Below the pieces are notes generated by a model that saw nothing but the letters and a program-made list of their open reading frames with translations, was not told the DNA's origin and ran no database searches. Shown piece after piece: positions 6,750 to 12,266 of a stretch of 12,266 nt of DNA. Made by a program: the position numbers and the translations under genes. How positions within the stretch are numbered: position 1 is the first letter of the stretch; the number at the start of each line of letters is the position of its first letter. Location of the stretch: contig CAKQWR010000047.1 in NCBI GenBank assembly GCA_934279105.1, forward strand, positions 1 to 12,266. The letters run 5' to 3'. The stretch comes from an uncultured Oribacterium sp. (GTDB lineage: Bacteria > Bacillota > Clostridia > Lachnospirales > Lachnospiraceae).

Positions 6750-7703
6750 ATGAAGAGTGTAAATCAGGTGGCGATTATCGGAACTGGAATCATTGCGACC
6801 GCGCTTGCAAATCTTACATCAGGACATGGTTACAAAACATTGGTGTTTGCTAGATCAGATGCTTCGGAAGAGAAATTCTGGAAAAACTACAAAGACCACT
6901 GGACGGTGTTTAAGAATCATGGGCTCATGAGTGAGAAGCAGATGGAAGACGTTTCGAGTTATGTACATGTGGTAAGAGACTATCCGTCATTAAAAGAAAC
7001 TGATTTCGTATTTGAATCGGTTTTGGAGGATACTGAAACCAAACATGATGTTTATCATCTAATTGAAAGTAATTGCCCGAGAGTAAAAGCAATCTGTTCT
7101 GTGAGTTCAGCTATTGTTCCAGATGAATTGGCCGAGGGATGCGAGAAGTATGGTGATCGAATTATTGTCACGCATCCGTTTAATCCTGCGCATATTGTGC
7201 CATATTTTGAATTGTGCGGAGGGGCGATGACGAAGGAGGGAGTTATTGATCTTGCGAAAGAGTTCCTGGAATCCATGGGGCGCAAACCGGTTGTTTTAAA
7301 AAAGCCAACGCCAGGATTTATTGGTAATCGTCTTCAGTTTGCGCTATGGCGAGAGGCGCTTTCGTTGGTGGATCAGGGCGTCTGTGATCCACGCGATATT
7401 GATACGGCGCTGCAGTACAGCTTTTGTCCACGTTATACCTCTATTGGTATTTTTGAGCATTTTGATTTTGGCGGTATGTTGCTGAATAAACATACCTGTG
7501 ATGCACTTTTTCCGCTTTTAAGTGATGCAACGAAGACGCCAGAATCTATCGAAGAACTAATTCGAGAGGGACATACGGGTACGAAGGCAGGACAGGGGTT
7601 CTATGACTGGACACAGGTGGATATGAAGGCATATGCAGAAAGAGTCAGTGAGCCATACTGGAAATTCTGCAAATGGAGTTTTCCGAATGGAAAGGAGCAG
7701 TAA
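6750..7703 (+). CDS. 3-hydroxyacyl-CoA dehydrogenase family protein (3-hydroxyacid / carnitine dehydrogenase-like)
   Basis: Predicted NAD(P)-dependent dehydrogenase of a 3-hydroxy acid or its CoA ester, 317 residues, normal for stand-alone members. The N-terminal Rossmann domain has G11-T-G-I-I-A; the C-terminal helical domain begins after KPTPGFIGNRLQFALWREALSLV. The catalytic set is complete: S119/S120, H142 in HPFNP, E154 twelve residues later, and N193. HPFNPAHIVPYFEL resembles the carnitine / L-gulonate dehydrogenase branch more than the HFFNPVPVMKLVE of 3-hydroxybutyryl-CoA dehydrogenases, so the substrate may be a free acid. At the end of strand 2 the usual aspartate is replaced by A34-R35-S36, and the third glycine of the cofactor loop is alanine, which together suggest NADP(H). 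The ribosome binding site AGGAGGG is four bases from ATG. First gene of a three-gene operon; the stop codon and the transporter start are one base apart. Confidence 0.88.
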   Translation: MKSVNQVAIIGTGIIATALANLTSGHGYKTLVFARSDASEEKFWKNYKDHWTVFKNHGLMSEKQMEDVSSYVHVVRDYPSLKETDFVFESVLEDTETKHDVYHLIESNCPRVKAICSVSSAIVPDELAEGCEKYGDRIIVTHPFNPAHIVPYFELCGGAMTKEGVIDLAKEFLESMGRKPVVLKKPTPGFIGNRLQFALWREALSLVDQGVCDPRDIDTALQYSFCPRYTSIGIFEHFDFGGMLLNKHTCDALFPLLSDATKTPESIEELIREGHTGTKAGQGFYDWTQVDMKAYAERVSEPYWKFCKWSFPNGKEQ

Positions 7704-7704
7704 A

Positions 7705-9168
7705 ATGGAACGTTTTAAAATAAAAACATCACTTGTGGTTCGGATGCTGGTCTGTTTACTAATTCTTATTATGTTTTGGAACGTACCGGCTGTGGCGCCG
7801 ATTTCGCCAATCGGAATGAAGGTTATAGGAGCATTTATTACGACAGTGCTTATGCTTTCGCTTGTAGACCCTATCTGGCCAGCGCTGCTTGCTTTGGTGC
7901 TATTGTCGAGAACCGGCATTATGAGCTTGAACGAGGCAATCGCTGGCTCTATGGGAAACTGGATTACATATTTTGTTATCATGAGCTTCATCATGACCGA
8001 GGCGTTGAATAGATCTGGATTCACATCTCGCTTGGTGAGCTACTATATGTCGCGGAAGTTTGTAAGCAAAAGTCCATGGCACTTTACTTACTCACTCTGT
8101 ATCCTTGCAGCTATTGTAGGATGTTTTATGGATCAAGTACCGGTAACTGCGTTCTTTTTAAGCTTCTGTGCACGCATTTTTAAGGAGCTCGGTTATGAGC
8201 CAGGCGATTCCTATCCGAAACTATTGACAATGGCAGTTGTATTCTCTGTTAACATCGGGGGTGCGGCAACACCAATTTCCCACTCGCTTGCTATTCTCGG
8301 TATCGGTATCTACGAAGGCGCAACCGGACAAGTGCTGAATCTATTTACGTATCTAGCGTTCGGAATTCCAGTGGCTATAGTGCTTATGTTGATAATGGCG
8401 GTGATTCTGAAACTGAGCTTGAAACCAGATATGAGCAAATTCGAAACTTTTGACATCAATAAAGTTCTCGAAGAGCAGAAACCGATGGACCTGAGAGAGA
8501 AGAGCGTTGTGGCGATTTTCTTTGGTACAGTGATTCTTTGGATGCTTCCGGGTGTGCTGCAGATGTTTATCGGTTCCCAGGCGCAGCTAATTAAACTTTT
8601 GAATTCGTTTGGCATCACGTTTTGGGCGATTCTTTCGGTTGTTTTGATGTCGGTTATAAGCATTGACGAAGAACCATTGATTGATCTGAAGGATATATTG
8701 ACACGTGGCTTTGCGTGGAATATCATCATTTTCCTTAGCGTTGGGGTGCTTCTGGGAGGTGCGGTAAGTAAGCCGGAAGTTGGACTGACGTCATTTATCA
8801 CCGAAAACATTACCCCTCTAATCCAGAATATTTCTCCGCTTTTAATCGTACTATTGATTGCACTAGTGACGACACTCATGACGAATTTTGCGGCAAATGT
8901 ACCGACTATCACGGTGATGACAGGCGTTGGGTGTGCGGTTGCAATGGCAGCCGGATCGGGGTTGAACCCGATGGCGATTTCGCTTGTCACAACTTTCGCT
9001 GGATCCAGCGCGTACATGATGCCTTCCAGCTTTGCGCCGATTGCGATGCTTCACGGCGATGAGTACAGCGAGTCCTCTATGATTATCAAATATGGATTTA
9101 TTGCTGTTTTGGTCACCGCACTTGTTGCAGCTTTCGTTGGCTACCCACTGATTGCGAATTTGTTCTAA
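7705..9168 (+). CDS. SLC13/DASS-type anion transporter (dicarboxylate/organic acid permease)
   Basis: Polytopic inner-membrane transporter, 487 residues from ATG 7705, with AGGAG at 7693-7697 inside the preceding gene. An upstream in-frame ATG at 7633 lies within the dehydrogenase gene and is not used. About a dozen hydrophobic segments are visible in two inverted halves. The halves carry related hairpin motifs: SVNIGGAATPISHS (about 181-194) and TNFAANVP (about 393-400), followed by MMPSSFAPIAMLHGDE (438 onward), which corresponds to the conserved region near the end of DASS carriers. The canonical Ser-Asn-Thr sodium/carboxylate motifs are altered, so sodium coupling and dicarboxylate specificity should not be assumed. 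By position in the operon it probably imports the acid that the dehydrogenase and crotonase process. Translational coupling with the first gene is likely. Confidence 0.85.
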   Translation: MERFKIKTSLVVRMLVCLLILIMFWNVPAVAPISPIGMKVIGAFITTVLMLSLVDPIWPALLALVLLSRTGIMSLNEAIAGSMGNWITYFVIMSFIMTEALNRSGFTSRLVSYYMSRKFVSKSPWHFTYSLCILAAIVGCFMDQVPVTAFFLSFCARIFKELGYEPGDSYPKLLTMAVVFSVNIGGAATPISHSLAILGIGIYEGATGQVLNLFTYLAFGIPVAIVLMLIMAVILKLSLKPDMSKFETFDINKVLEEQKPMDLREKSVVAIFFGTVILWMLPGVLQMFIGSQAQLIKLLNSFGITFWAILSVVLMSVISIDEEPLIDLKDILTRGFAWNIIIFLSVGVLLGGAVSKPEVGLTSFITENITPLIQNISPLLIVLLIALVTTLMTNFAANVPTITVMTGVGCAVAMAAGSGLNPMAISLVTTFAGSSAYMMPSSFAPIAMLHGDEYSESSMIIKYGFIAVLVTALVAAFVGYPLIANLF

Positions 9169-9216
9169 ACGTAAGAATTAGACAGAGGGATTGATTTTGC
9201 GATTTATAATTTACTG

Positions 9217-9222
9217 AAGGGG
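9217..9222 (+). promoter_or_regulatory. Ribosome binding site deciding the crotonase start
   Basis: AAGGGG sits ten bases before ATG 9233 but only one base before the in-frame GTG at 9224. The spacing favours ATG 9233, and the protein from there begins as crotonases usually do. Confidence 0.6.
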
Positions 9223-9232
9223 CGTGGAAAAT

Positions 9233-9997
9233 ATGAAATATATAGTGGTGAATCAGATGGATGGTATTGCGACTATAACCTTTCATCGACCAGAAGCCAT
9301 GAATGCACTGAACAGCGAACTGCTTTCGAATTTAGAAGAGGTGATTAATCGGGTTGAGGCGGATCCGACGGTTAGGGTGATCGTTTTTACAGGCGAAGGA
9401 AAATCCTTTATTGCTGGTGCGGACCTCAATGAAATGAGTCAGAAGACAGGACTTGAAATTATTGACTATTCAAGAAAAGGTGCGGCACTTTTTCGCCATA
9501 TAGAAACGCTGTCGAAGCCAACAATTGCTGCTGTTAATGGATATGCGTTTGGTGGTGGCTTCGAATTTGTCCTTTCGACCGACATCCGTATCGCGAATGA
9601 AAAAGCTTCATTTGCTTTTCCGGAACTAAATTTAGGAATCGTGCCGGGCTTTAATGGCACTCAACGTCTTCCGAAGTGCGTCGGTATGAGTACCGCGAAA
9701 GAAATTATTTTTACCGGTCGCAGAATCTTTGCAGAAGAAGCAAGAGAATTGGGTATCGTAAATAGAGTGGTTGGCCTTGATGACTTCTGGGATGAAGTTA
9801 TCAAGGAAGCGAAAGTAATTGCTGAAAAATCAATGACCGCACTTGCACTTACGAAAGCAGCGATGATTTCGGCGGAAGATGTAAGCATTGACATCGGAAA
9901 AGATATCGAACTCGGGTATATGACAGCTGCTTTCGGTACTCGGGACCAGAAGGAAGGATTCGATGCTTTTTTGGAAAAGAGGAAACCGAAATTTTGA
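9233..9997 (+). CDS. Enoyl-CoA hydratase/isomerase (crotonase) family protein
   Basis: Predicted enoyl-CoA hydratase, 254 residues, adding water across the 2,3 double bond of an enoyl-CoA. Crotonase signatures in order: ITFHRPEAMNALN, oxyanion-hole loop FIAGADLNEM (about 59-68), NGYAFGGGFEFVLSTDIRIA (second oxyanion-hole glycine) and FAFPELNLGIVPGFNGTQRL. Both catalytic glutamates are present, E111 and E131, twenty residues apart as in rat crotonase (E144/E164); this supports hydratase rather than pure isomerase activity. Its partner would be the dehydrogenase two genes upstream, together forming a hydratase-dehydrogenase step. Crotonobetainyl-CoA hydratase (CaiD) is one possible close role given the carnitine-dehydrogenase-like neighbour, but no CoA transferase or ligase is in the window, so substrate and direction are open. 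It lies 64 bp after the transporter and ends the operon. Confidence 0.9.
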   Translation: MKYIVVNQMDGIATITFHRPEAMNALNSELLSNLEEVINRVEADPTVRVIVFTGEGKSFIAGADLNEMSQKTGLEIIDYSRKGAALFRHIETLSKPTIAAVNGYAFGGGFEFVLSTDIRIANEKASFAFPELNLGIVPGFNGTQRLPKCVGMSTAKEIIFTGRRIFAEEARELGIVNRVVGLDDFWDEVIKEAKVIAEKSMTALALTKAAMISAEDVSIDIGKDIELGYMTAAFGTRDQKEGFDAFLEKRKPKF

Positions 9998-10025
9998 AGA
10001 TTTGTGTGTGGATCATATTGTGTTC

Positions 10026-10057
10026 TATATACTGGATTTTTTCTGAAATAGTATATA
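10026..10057 (+). other. AT-rich inverted repeat downstream of the crotonase gene
   Basis: TATATACT (10026-10033) and AGTATATA (10050-10057) are perfect complements around a 16-base loop. It lies between the crotonase stop and the terminator. No function can be assigned. Confidence 0.4.
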
Positions 10058-10099
10058 TTTTTCGGTGTATGTTAGAGAAAACTTATCTTTAAACTCTAC

Positions 10100-10148
10100 A
10101 ATCCCTCATCCTGTGCTGTTCTTATCGCATAGGATGAGGGATTTATTT
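10100..10148 (+). terminator. Rho-independent terminator of the dehydrogenase-transporter-crotonase operon
   Basis: AATCCCTCATCCT (10100-10112) pairs perfectly with AGGATGAGGGATT (10131-10143), and the stem can extend four more pairs inward (GTGC with GCAT, one wobble). The tail TTTATTTAT follows. It is well placed to end the operon about 100 bp after the crotonase stop. Confidence 0.88.
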
Positions 10149-10318
10149 ATGGATGTAAGCAAGGAAAAAATGCTGATGCAGGAAAAATATGTAACGAAAA
10201 GTGATGGGATAGTAAAAGGTGCATGGTTGGTTCGCTGAATTTCCTACATGGGAGAGGGTCTGCCGAAGTTCCTGTAAATCTCCTGCAAGGGAAGCCGCAA
10301 GGGAAATCGCTTGGTCAG
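10149..10318. other. Non-coding stretch between operon terminator and IS end
   Basis: No convincing gene. A 29-codon frame (10149-10238, MDVSKEKMLMQEKYVTKSDGIVKGAWLVR) starts inside the terminator tail without a ribosome binding site and may be a gene remnant. A GCAAGGGAA repeat occurs twice, 12 bp apart (10285-10293 and 10297-10305). Together with the operon's downstream spacer, the IS outer repeats and the IS non-coding tract, this makes 816 bp (9998-10813) without a gene. Confidence 0.5.
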
Positions 10319-10378
10319 TTGTAAAAGCTAATTCCAGTTTGTAAGACTAAATTCCACCTTGTAGGAGTAAATTCCACG
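10319..10378 (+). repeat. Three 20-bp tandem repeats at the IS outer end
   Basis: Three units with an exact 20-bp period begin at 10319, 10339 and 10359, each starting TTGTA and carrying TTCCA near its end (for example TTGTAAGACTAAATTCCA). Their inverse, TGGAA...ACAA, occurs at the other end of the transposase unit (12243-12260), matching the middle unit at 15 of 18 positions. They are probably the element's terminal inverted repeat in multiple copies, and candidate transposase-binding sites. Confidence 0.8.
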
Positions 10379-10393
10379 GGGTGGAGTTTTTTT
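10369..10393 (+). terminator. Terminator-like hairpin at the IS edge
   Basis: AAATTCCAC (10369-10377) pairs with GTGGAGTTT (10381-10389), with one wobble and a GGG loop, and runs into seven T bases (10387-10393). It would stop plus-strand transcription entering the element from the upstream operon. It is built from the third tandem unit. Confidence 0.65.
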
Positions 10394-10502
10394 GTGCCGA
10401 AAAAGAGCGGAAACGATGGAAAAATCGGAGAAACGCCGCTATACTTACAGAAAAGTCGGAAAAATGCGTATAAAAATGAGAAGTCGAGTTCACATTTTCT
10501 TG

Positions 10503-10523
10503 TTTGGAGTTAGTGAATTCCAC
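10503..10523 (+). repeat. Internal copy of the IS end motif
   Basis: TTTGGAGTTAGTGAATTCCA followed by C matches the right-end motif at 12177-12197 at 18 of 21 positions. It lies inside the non-coding tract, about 125 bp in from the tandem repeats. Confidence 0.6.
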
Positions 10524-10589
10524 CCCTGTTTAGGAGATATAGGAGTCATCGAATGCGTTACGTTCCGGCTTTTTTTCTTTTGAAAAGGA

Positions 10590-10611
10590 AGTTTCTGCTT
10601 ACGCAGAAACT
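10590..10611. other. Perfect 9-bp hairpin in the IS non-coding tract
   Basis: AGTTTCTGC and GCAGAAACT pair perfectly around a TTAC tetraloop. No T-tract follows on the plus strand. On the minus strand the complement gives a stem followed by TTCCTTTTCAAAAG, a possible weak terminator for transposase transcripts. Confidence 0.55.
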
Positions 10612-10658
10612 CTGATCTAAAGTGACTTGAATTTTTGCTTATTACAAATCCAGGTTCA

Positions 10659-10790
10659 CTGGGCTCTGCCCAGACCCGTCCTCGCCGGAAGCAGGGCAGC
10701 AACTCGTTTGCTGCCCATGCGGGAGGATGTGGTTCGTCACTTCGTCAAGAGCTGCCCGGGCGCGCAGCGCCCAGCGTACTGTCTCTTGAC
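10659..10790. other. GC-rich hairpin array downstream of the transposase
   Basis: Three perfect short-loop stems stand in a row: CTGGGC/GCCCAG (10659-10673), GGGCAGCAA/TTGCTGCCC (10694-10716) and GGGCGC/GCGCCC (10758-10772). The last is nested in a longer stem, GTCAAGAG (10744-10751) with CTCTTGAC (10783-10790). The block starts 24 bp beyond the transposase stop and is much more GC-rich than its surroundings. It could act as a terminator or RNA-stabilising 3' end, or as a non-coding RNA of the element. I recognise no known family. Confidence 0.6.
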
Positions 10791-10813
10791 TTCGTTCCTA
10801 CCTTTAAGTTTTG

Positions 10814-12121
10814 TTAATCATGACGCTTGAGTAATGAAGGCTTCAAAACGATGTCGTTTGGAGCAATCACAGAAAAGCGAAATTTTTCCAAAGGTGTTTT
10901 TCCGTAATAAAACTCCATCAGAGCGTACGGAGGTTTGTTTCCAAGTTCGGGCCGACTGTATGAATTGATGTGGTTCATCATCAGGTCGATCTGGTCTTGC
11001 GAATAGGGACCGATATCAGTGCCTTTCGGTATAACTCTCCGAATAAACTCATGGTTGTTCTCACACGCGCCCTTTTCATTCGGTGCAGAAGGATTGCAGT
11101 AAAACACCCTTGAGCGCAGCTCGCCATCTGGACCGTATTCCAATGCGGTAGGGTTTGAAAATTCACTTCCGTTATCCGCTAACAGGACAGGAAACAGCTG
11201 CATGTATAGTTCCTTGCCCAGCTTTTCGTACAGGTCGTTGAAGATCTCAATAACAGAGAATGAGTCATTTGTATCTCTGCGAAAAGCGAGCTGGAACTTC
11301 TGGCGGACGAAATGAATCGTCAGAAGTACGGCTCCGCCTTTTATTCCTTCAACAGAATCTAACTCTACGATAGGCAGTTCAGGATGCTCAGAGTGATAGA
11401 TCTTGAAGTCCTCGTAGGTCCGCCCCACCCGACAGGCCCTGTCGACCTTTAATGGGACAGATATCGCCTTCCGAGGTCTGAATCTTACCTTCCGTGGAAG
11501 ATCGATGTTCCTTGCCTTAAAAACTCCACCGTCAACATACCGGTACATCGTCTTTGAACATCGTGGAATCCGATCAGCGTTATTCACCATGACATGATGA
11601 ATGGACTGGCCGTTCTTCAGTAAAGGACTGAAGATAGCGTCTAACAGATCCGTCTCCTGTTTCGTAAGGTTGAAGCCGGATCTTGATTCACTTCGTACAA
11701 GCTCATACTCACGCTGAGCGTCATGAGCTATGTAGAGATGCTTTTCAAGCGTGCACGCATTCCGCTTAGGGCAGCCGTTACATACATACGGCGGTTTCTT
11801 GAGAAGAGAGCATTCTTCCTTTACATAGTCAGGACAAACGGTGGTGCACTTACTGCAAAGACTGCAGGTTTTCTTTTGCTTACGTGTGCACTCATCGCAA
11901 AGATCACCAGAATAGTGACAGTGGAATCTGCGGGCGCAGTCGTTGAAGTTTCTGTACGGTGCGCCTTTCTTTACGAAACAAATGTGATTTCGAACTTCCT
12001 TGGAAATGGTGGTGCAGTCCTTCCCTACAAGGGCACCTATCTCCTTGAAGCTGGACCTGTTATTGAGCCCCTGCTCAATAACGCAACGATCTGCCAGGAC
12101 GAGATGTTTATTCTTGTTCAT
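10814..12121 (-). CDS. IS30-family transposase with cysteine-rich domain
   Basis: DDE transposase, 435 residues from ATG (complement of 12119-12121), with GGAGG just upstream. A TTG twelve bases earlier overlaps this site and is not the start. Residues about 22-46 form a helix-turn-helix (SFKEIGALVGKDCTTISKEVRNH) for binding the element ends. Residues 62-123 hold twelve cysteines in CxxC-like spacing (for example CDEC, CSLCSKC, CNGC), probably zinc-binding; classic IS30 lacks this. The RNase H-like catalytic core has D255 (VELDSVEG), D316 (LADNGSEF) and E354 (GACENNHEFIRR, matching the IS30 NEN motif). The D-to-E gap is four residues longer than usual because of a GPDGEL insertion. The family's C-terminal NxRPRK-like region is NSYSRPELGNKPPYALMEF. 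The frame is intact, so activity is possible. Confidence 0.96.
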   Translation of the reverse strand: MNKNKHLVLADRCVIEQGLNNRSSFKEIGALVGKDCTTISKEVRNHICFVKKGAPYRNFNDCARRFHCHYSGDLCDECTRKQKKTCSLCSKCTTVCPDYVKEECSLLKKPPYVCNGCPKRNACTLEKHLYIAHDAQREYELVRSESRSGFNLTKQETDLLDAIFSPLLKNGQSIHHVMVNNADRIPRCSKTMYRYVDGGVFKARNIDLPRKVRFRPRKAISVPLKVDRACRVGRTYEDFKIYHSEHPELPIVELDSVEGIKGGAVLLTIHFVRQKFQLAFRRDTNDSFSVIEIFNDLYEKLGKELYMQLFPVLLADNGSEFSNPTALEYGPDGELRSRVFYCNPSAPNEKGACENNHEFIRRVIPKGTDIGPYSQDQIDLMMNHINSYSRPELGNKPPYALMEFYYGKTPLEKFRFSVIAPNDIVLKPSLLKRHD

Positions 12122-12126
12122 GTGTT

Positions 12127-12145
12127 CCTCCAATGAAGCCGGAGG
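12127..12145 (-). promoter_or_regulatory. Hairpin that can mask the transposase ribosome binding site
   Basis: In the transposase mRNA, CCTCC (complement of 12141-12145) can pair with the ribosome binding site GGAGG (complement of 12127-12131) over a nine-base loop. Such masking would keep transposase translation low, as known for some other insertion sequences. Five G-C-rich pairs make it plausible but not proven. Confidence 0.45.
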
Positions 12146-12173
12146 TAATGCATGGATGAACCTGCAAAGAATA

Positions 12174-12229
12174 GCATTTGGAATTACTTAATTCCACTGT
12201 GGCATTTGGAACAAGTAAGTTCCATCTTT
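12174..12229. repeat. Two 28-bp palindromic repeats upstream of the transposase
   Basis: Two adjacent 28-bp units both begin GCATTTGGAA (12174 and 12202). Each contains an inverted repeat: TGGAATTACTTAATTCCA (12179-12196, perfect) and TGGAAC-AAGTAA-GTTCCA (12207-12224, perfect 6-bp arms). They share the TGGAA/TTCCA arms with the other end of the element and lie where the transposase promoter should be, so they may be both end-binding and autoregulatory sites. Confidence 0.7.
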
Positions 12230-12242
12230 GGGAGAAGAGGGA

Positions 12243-12260
12243 TGGAAGTTAGTTTGACAA
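12243..12260 (-). repeat. Terminal inverted repeat, right side
   Basis: TGGAAGTTAGTTTGACAA is the inverse of the left tandem unit TTGTAAGACTAAATTCCA (10339-10356) at 15 of 18 positions. The last bases of the window (GTCACT) follow, so the element's tip is here or just outside. Confidence 0.7.
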
Positions 12261-12266
12261 GTCACT

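Larger units (their letters stand above)
10319..12266 (-). mobile_element. IS30-family insertion sequence (right boundary at or beyond window edge)
   Basis: One transposase gene on the minus strand is bracketed by related inverted motifs: TTGTA...TTCCA units at 10319-10378 and TGGAA...GACAA at 12243-12260. Taken to these limits the element would be about 1.95 kb, long for IS30, because some 430 bp of non-coding DNA lies beyond the transposase stop. The exact ends and the short target duplication cannot be set: three alternative left units exist and the window stops six bases after the right-hand motif. Confidence 0.75.

Noticed and set aside
9205..9210. TATAAT before the crotonase gene as an internal promoter
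   Set aside because: There is no -35 at 16-18 bp, and a start 7 bp downstream would fall on the ribosome binding site. Read-through from the operon promoter explains expression.
10319..10378. Three 20-bp repeats as a possible CRISPR array
   Set aside because: The units are contiguous with no spacers, are too short and variable, and match the inverted motif at the other end of the transposase unit.
10392..10583. A 63-residue frame in the IS non-coding tract (also 10627-10830 and 10635-10817)
   Set aside because: There are no ribosome binding sites and no domain-like pattern, and the frames cross hairpins and repeat motifs.

Overview
The window reads as a chromosome segment from a low-GC Gram-positive (Firmicutes), most likely a clostridial or Lachnospiraceae-type anaerobe. 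The support is the hisS-aspS pair, strong AGGAGG-like ribosome binding sites with TTG and GTG starts, a HAAS/DUF1700 membrane protein, a YpsC-type THUMP methyltransferase, and a cysteine-rich IS30 transposase of a kind I associate with gut clostridia. The taxon is inferred from gene content and style, not from a marker search.

Positions 1-5726 look like core genome with strongly biased, GC-rich codon use: the 3' part of hisS, then aspS 33 bp downstream (one transcription unit), a terminator, a structured spacer with a 25-nt direct repeat, a HAAS-domain membrane protein, a THUMP/SAM RNA methyltransferase, a strong terminator, a short-chain dehydrogenase and another strong terminator.

Positions about 5727-10148 are visibly more AT-rich and look acquired. 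A LysR regulator (minus strand) is divergent from a three-gene operon: a 3-hydroxyacyl-CoA / 3-hydroxyacid dehydrogenase, an SLC13/DASS-type anion transporter and a crotonase with both catalytic glutamates. The divergent region has textbook LysR architecture: a T-N11-A dyad centred near -63 of the operon start and overlapping the predicted regulator start site, plus an 18-bp perfect palindrome in the operon leader. Together the genes suggest regulated uptake of an organic acid and interconversion of its enoyl and 3-hydroxy forms. No CoA ligase, CoA transferase or thiolase is visible, so the substrate is open. The last ~24 codons of the regulator run through the terminator of the neighbouring dehydrogenase, which marks a likely junction.

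Positions about 10319-12266 hold an IS30-family element: a transposase on the minus strand, three 20-bp tandem repeats at one end, related palindromic repeats and an inverted copy at the other, and about 430 bp of non-coding DNA beyond the transposase stop containing GC-rich hairpins. Its outer boundary at the right is at or beyond the window edge. The best candidates for something undescribed are this element's repeat-rich ends with their structured non-coding tract, and the LysR-controlled acid-utilisation operon.
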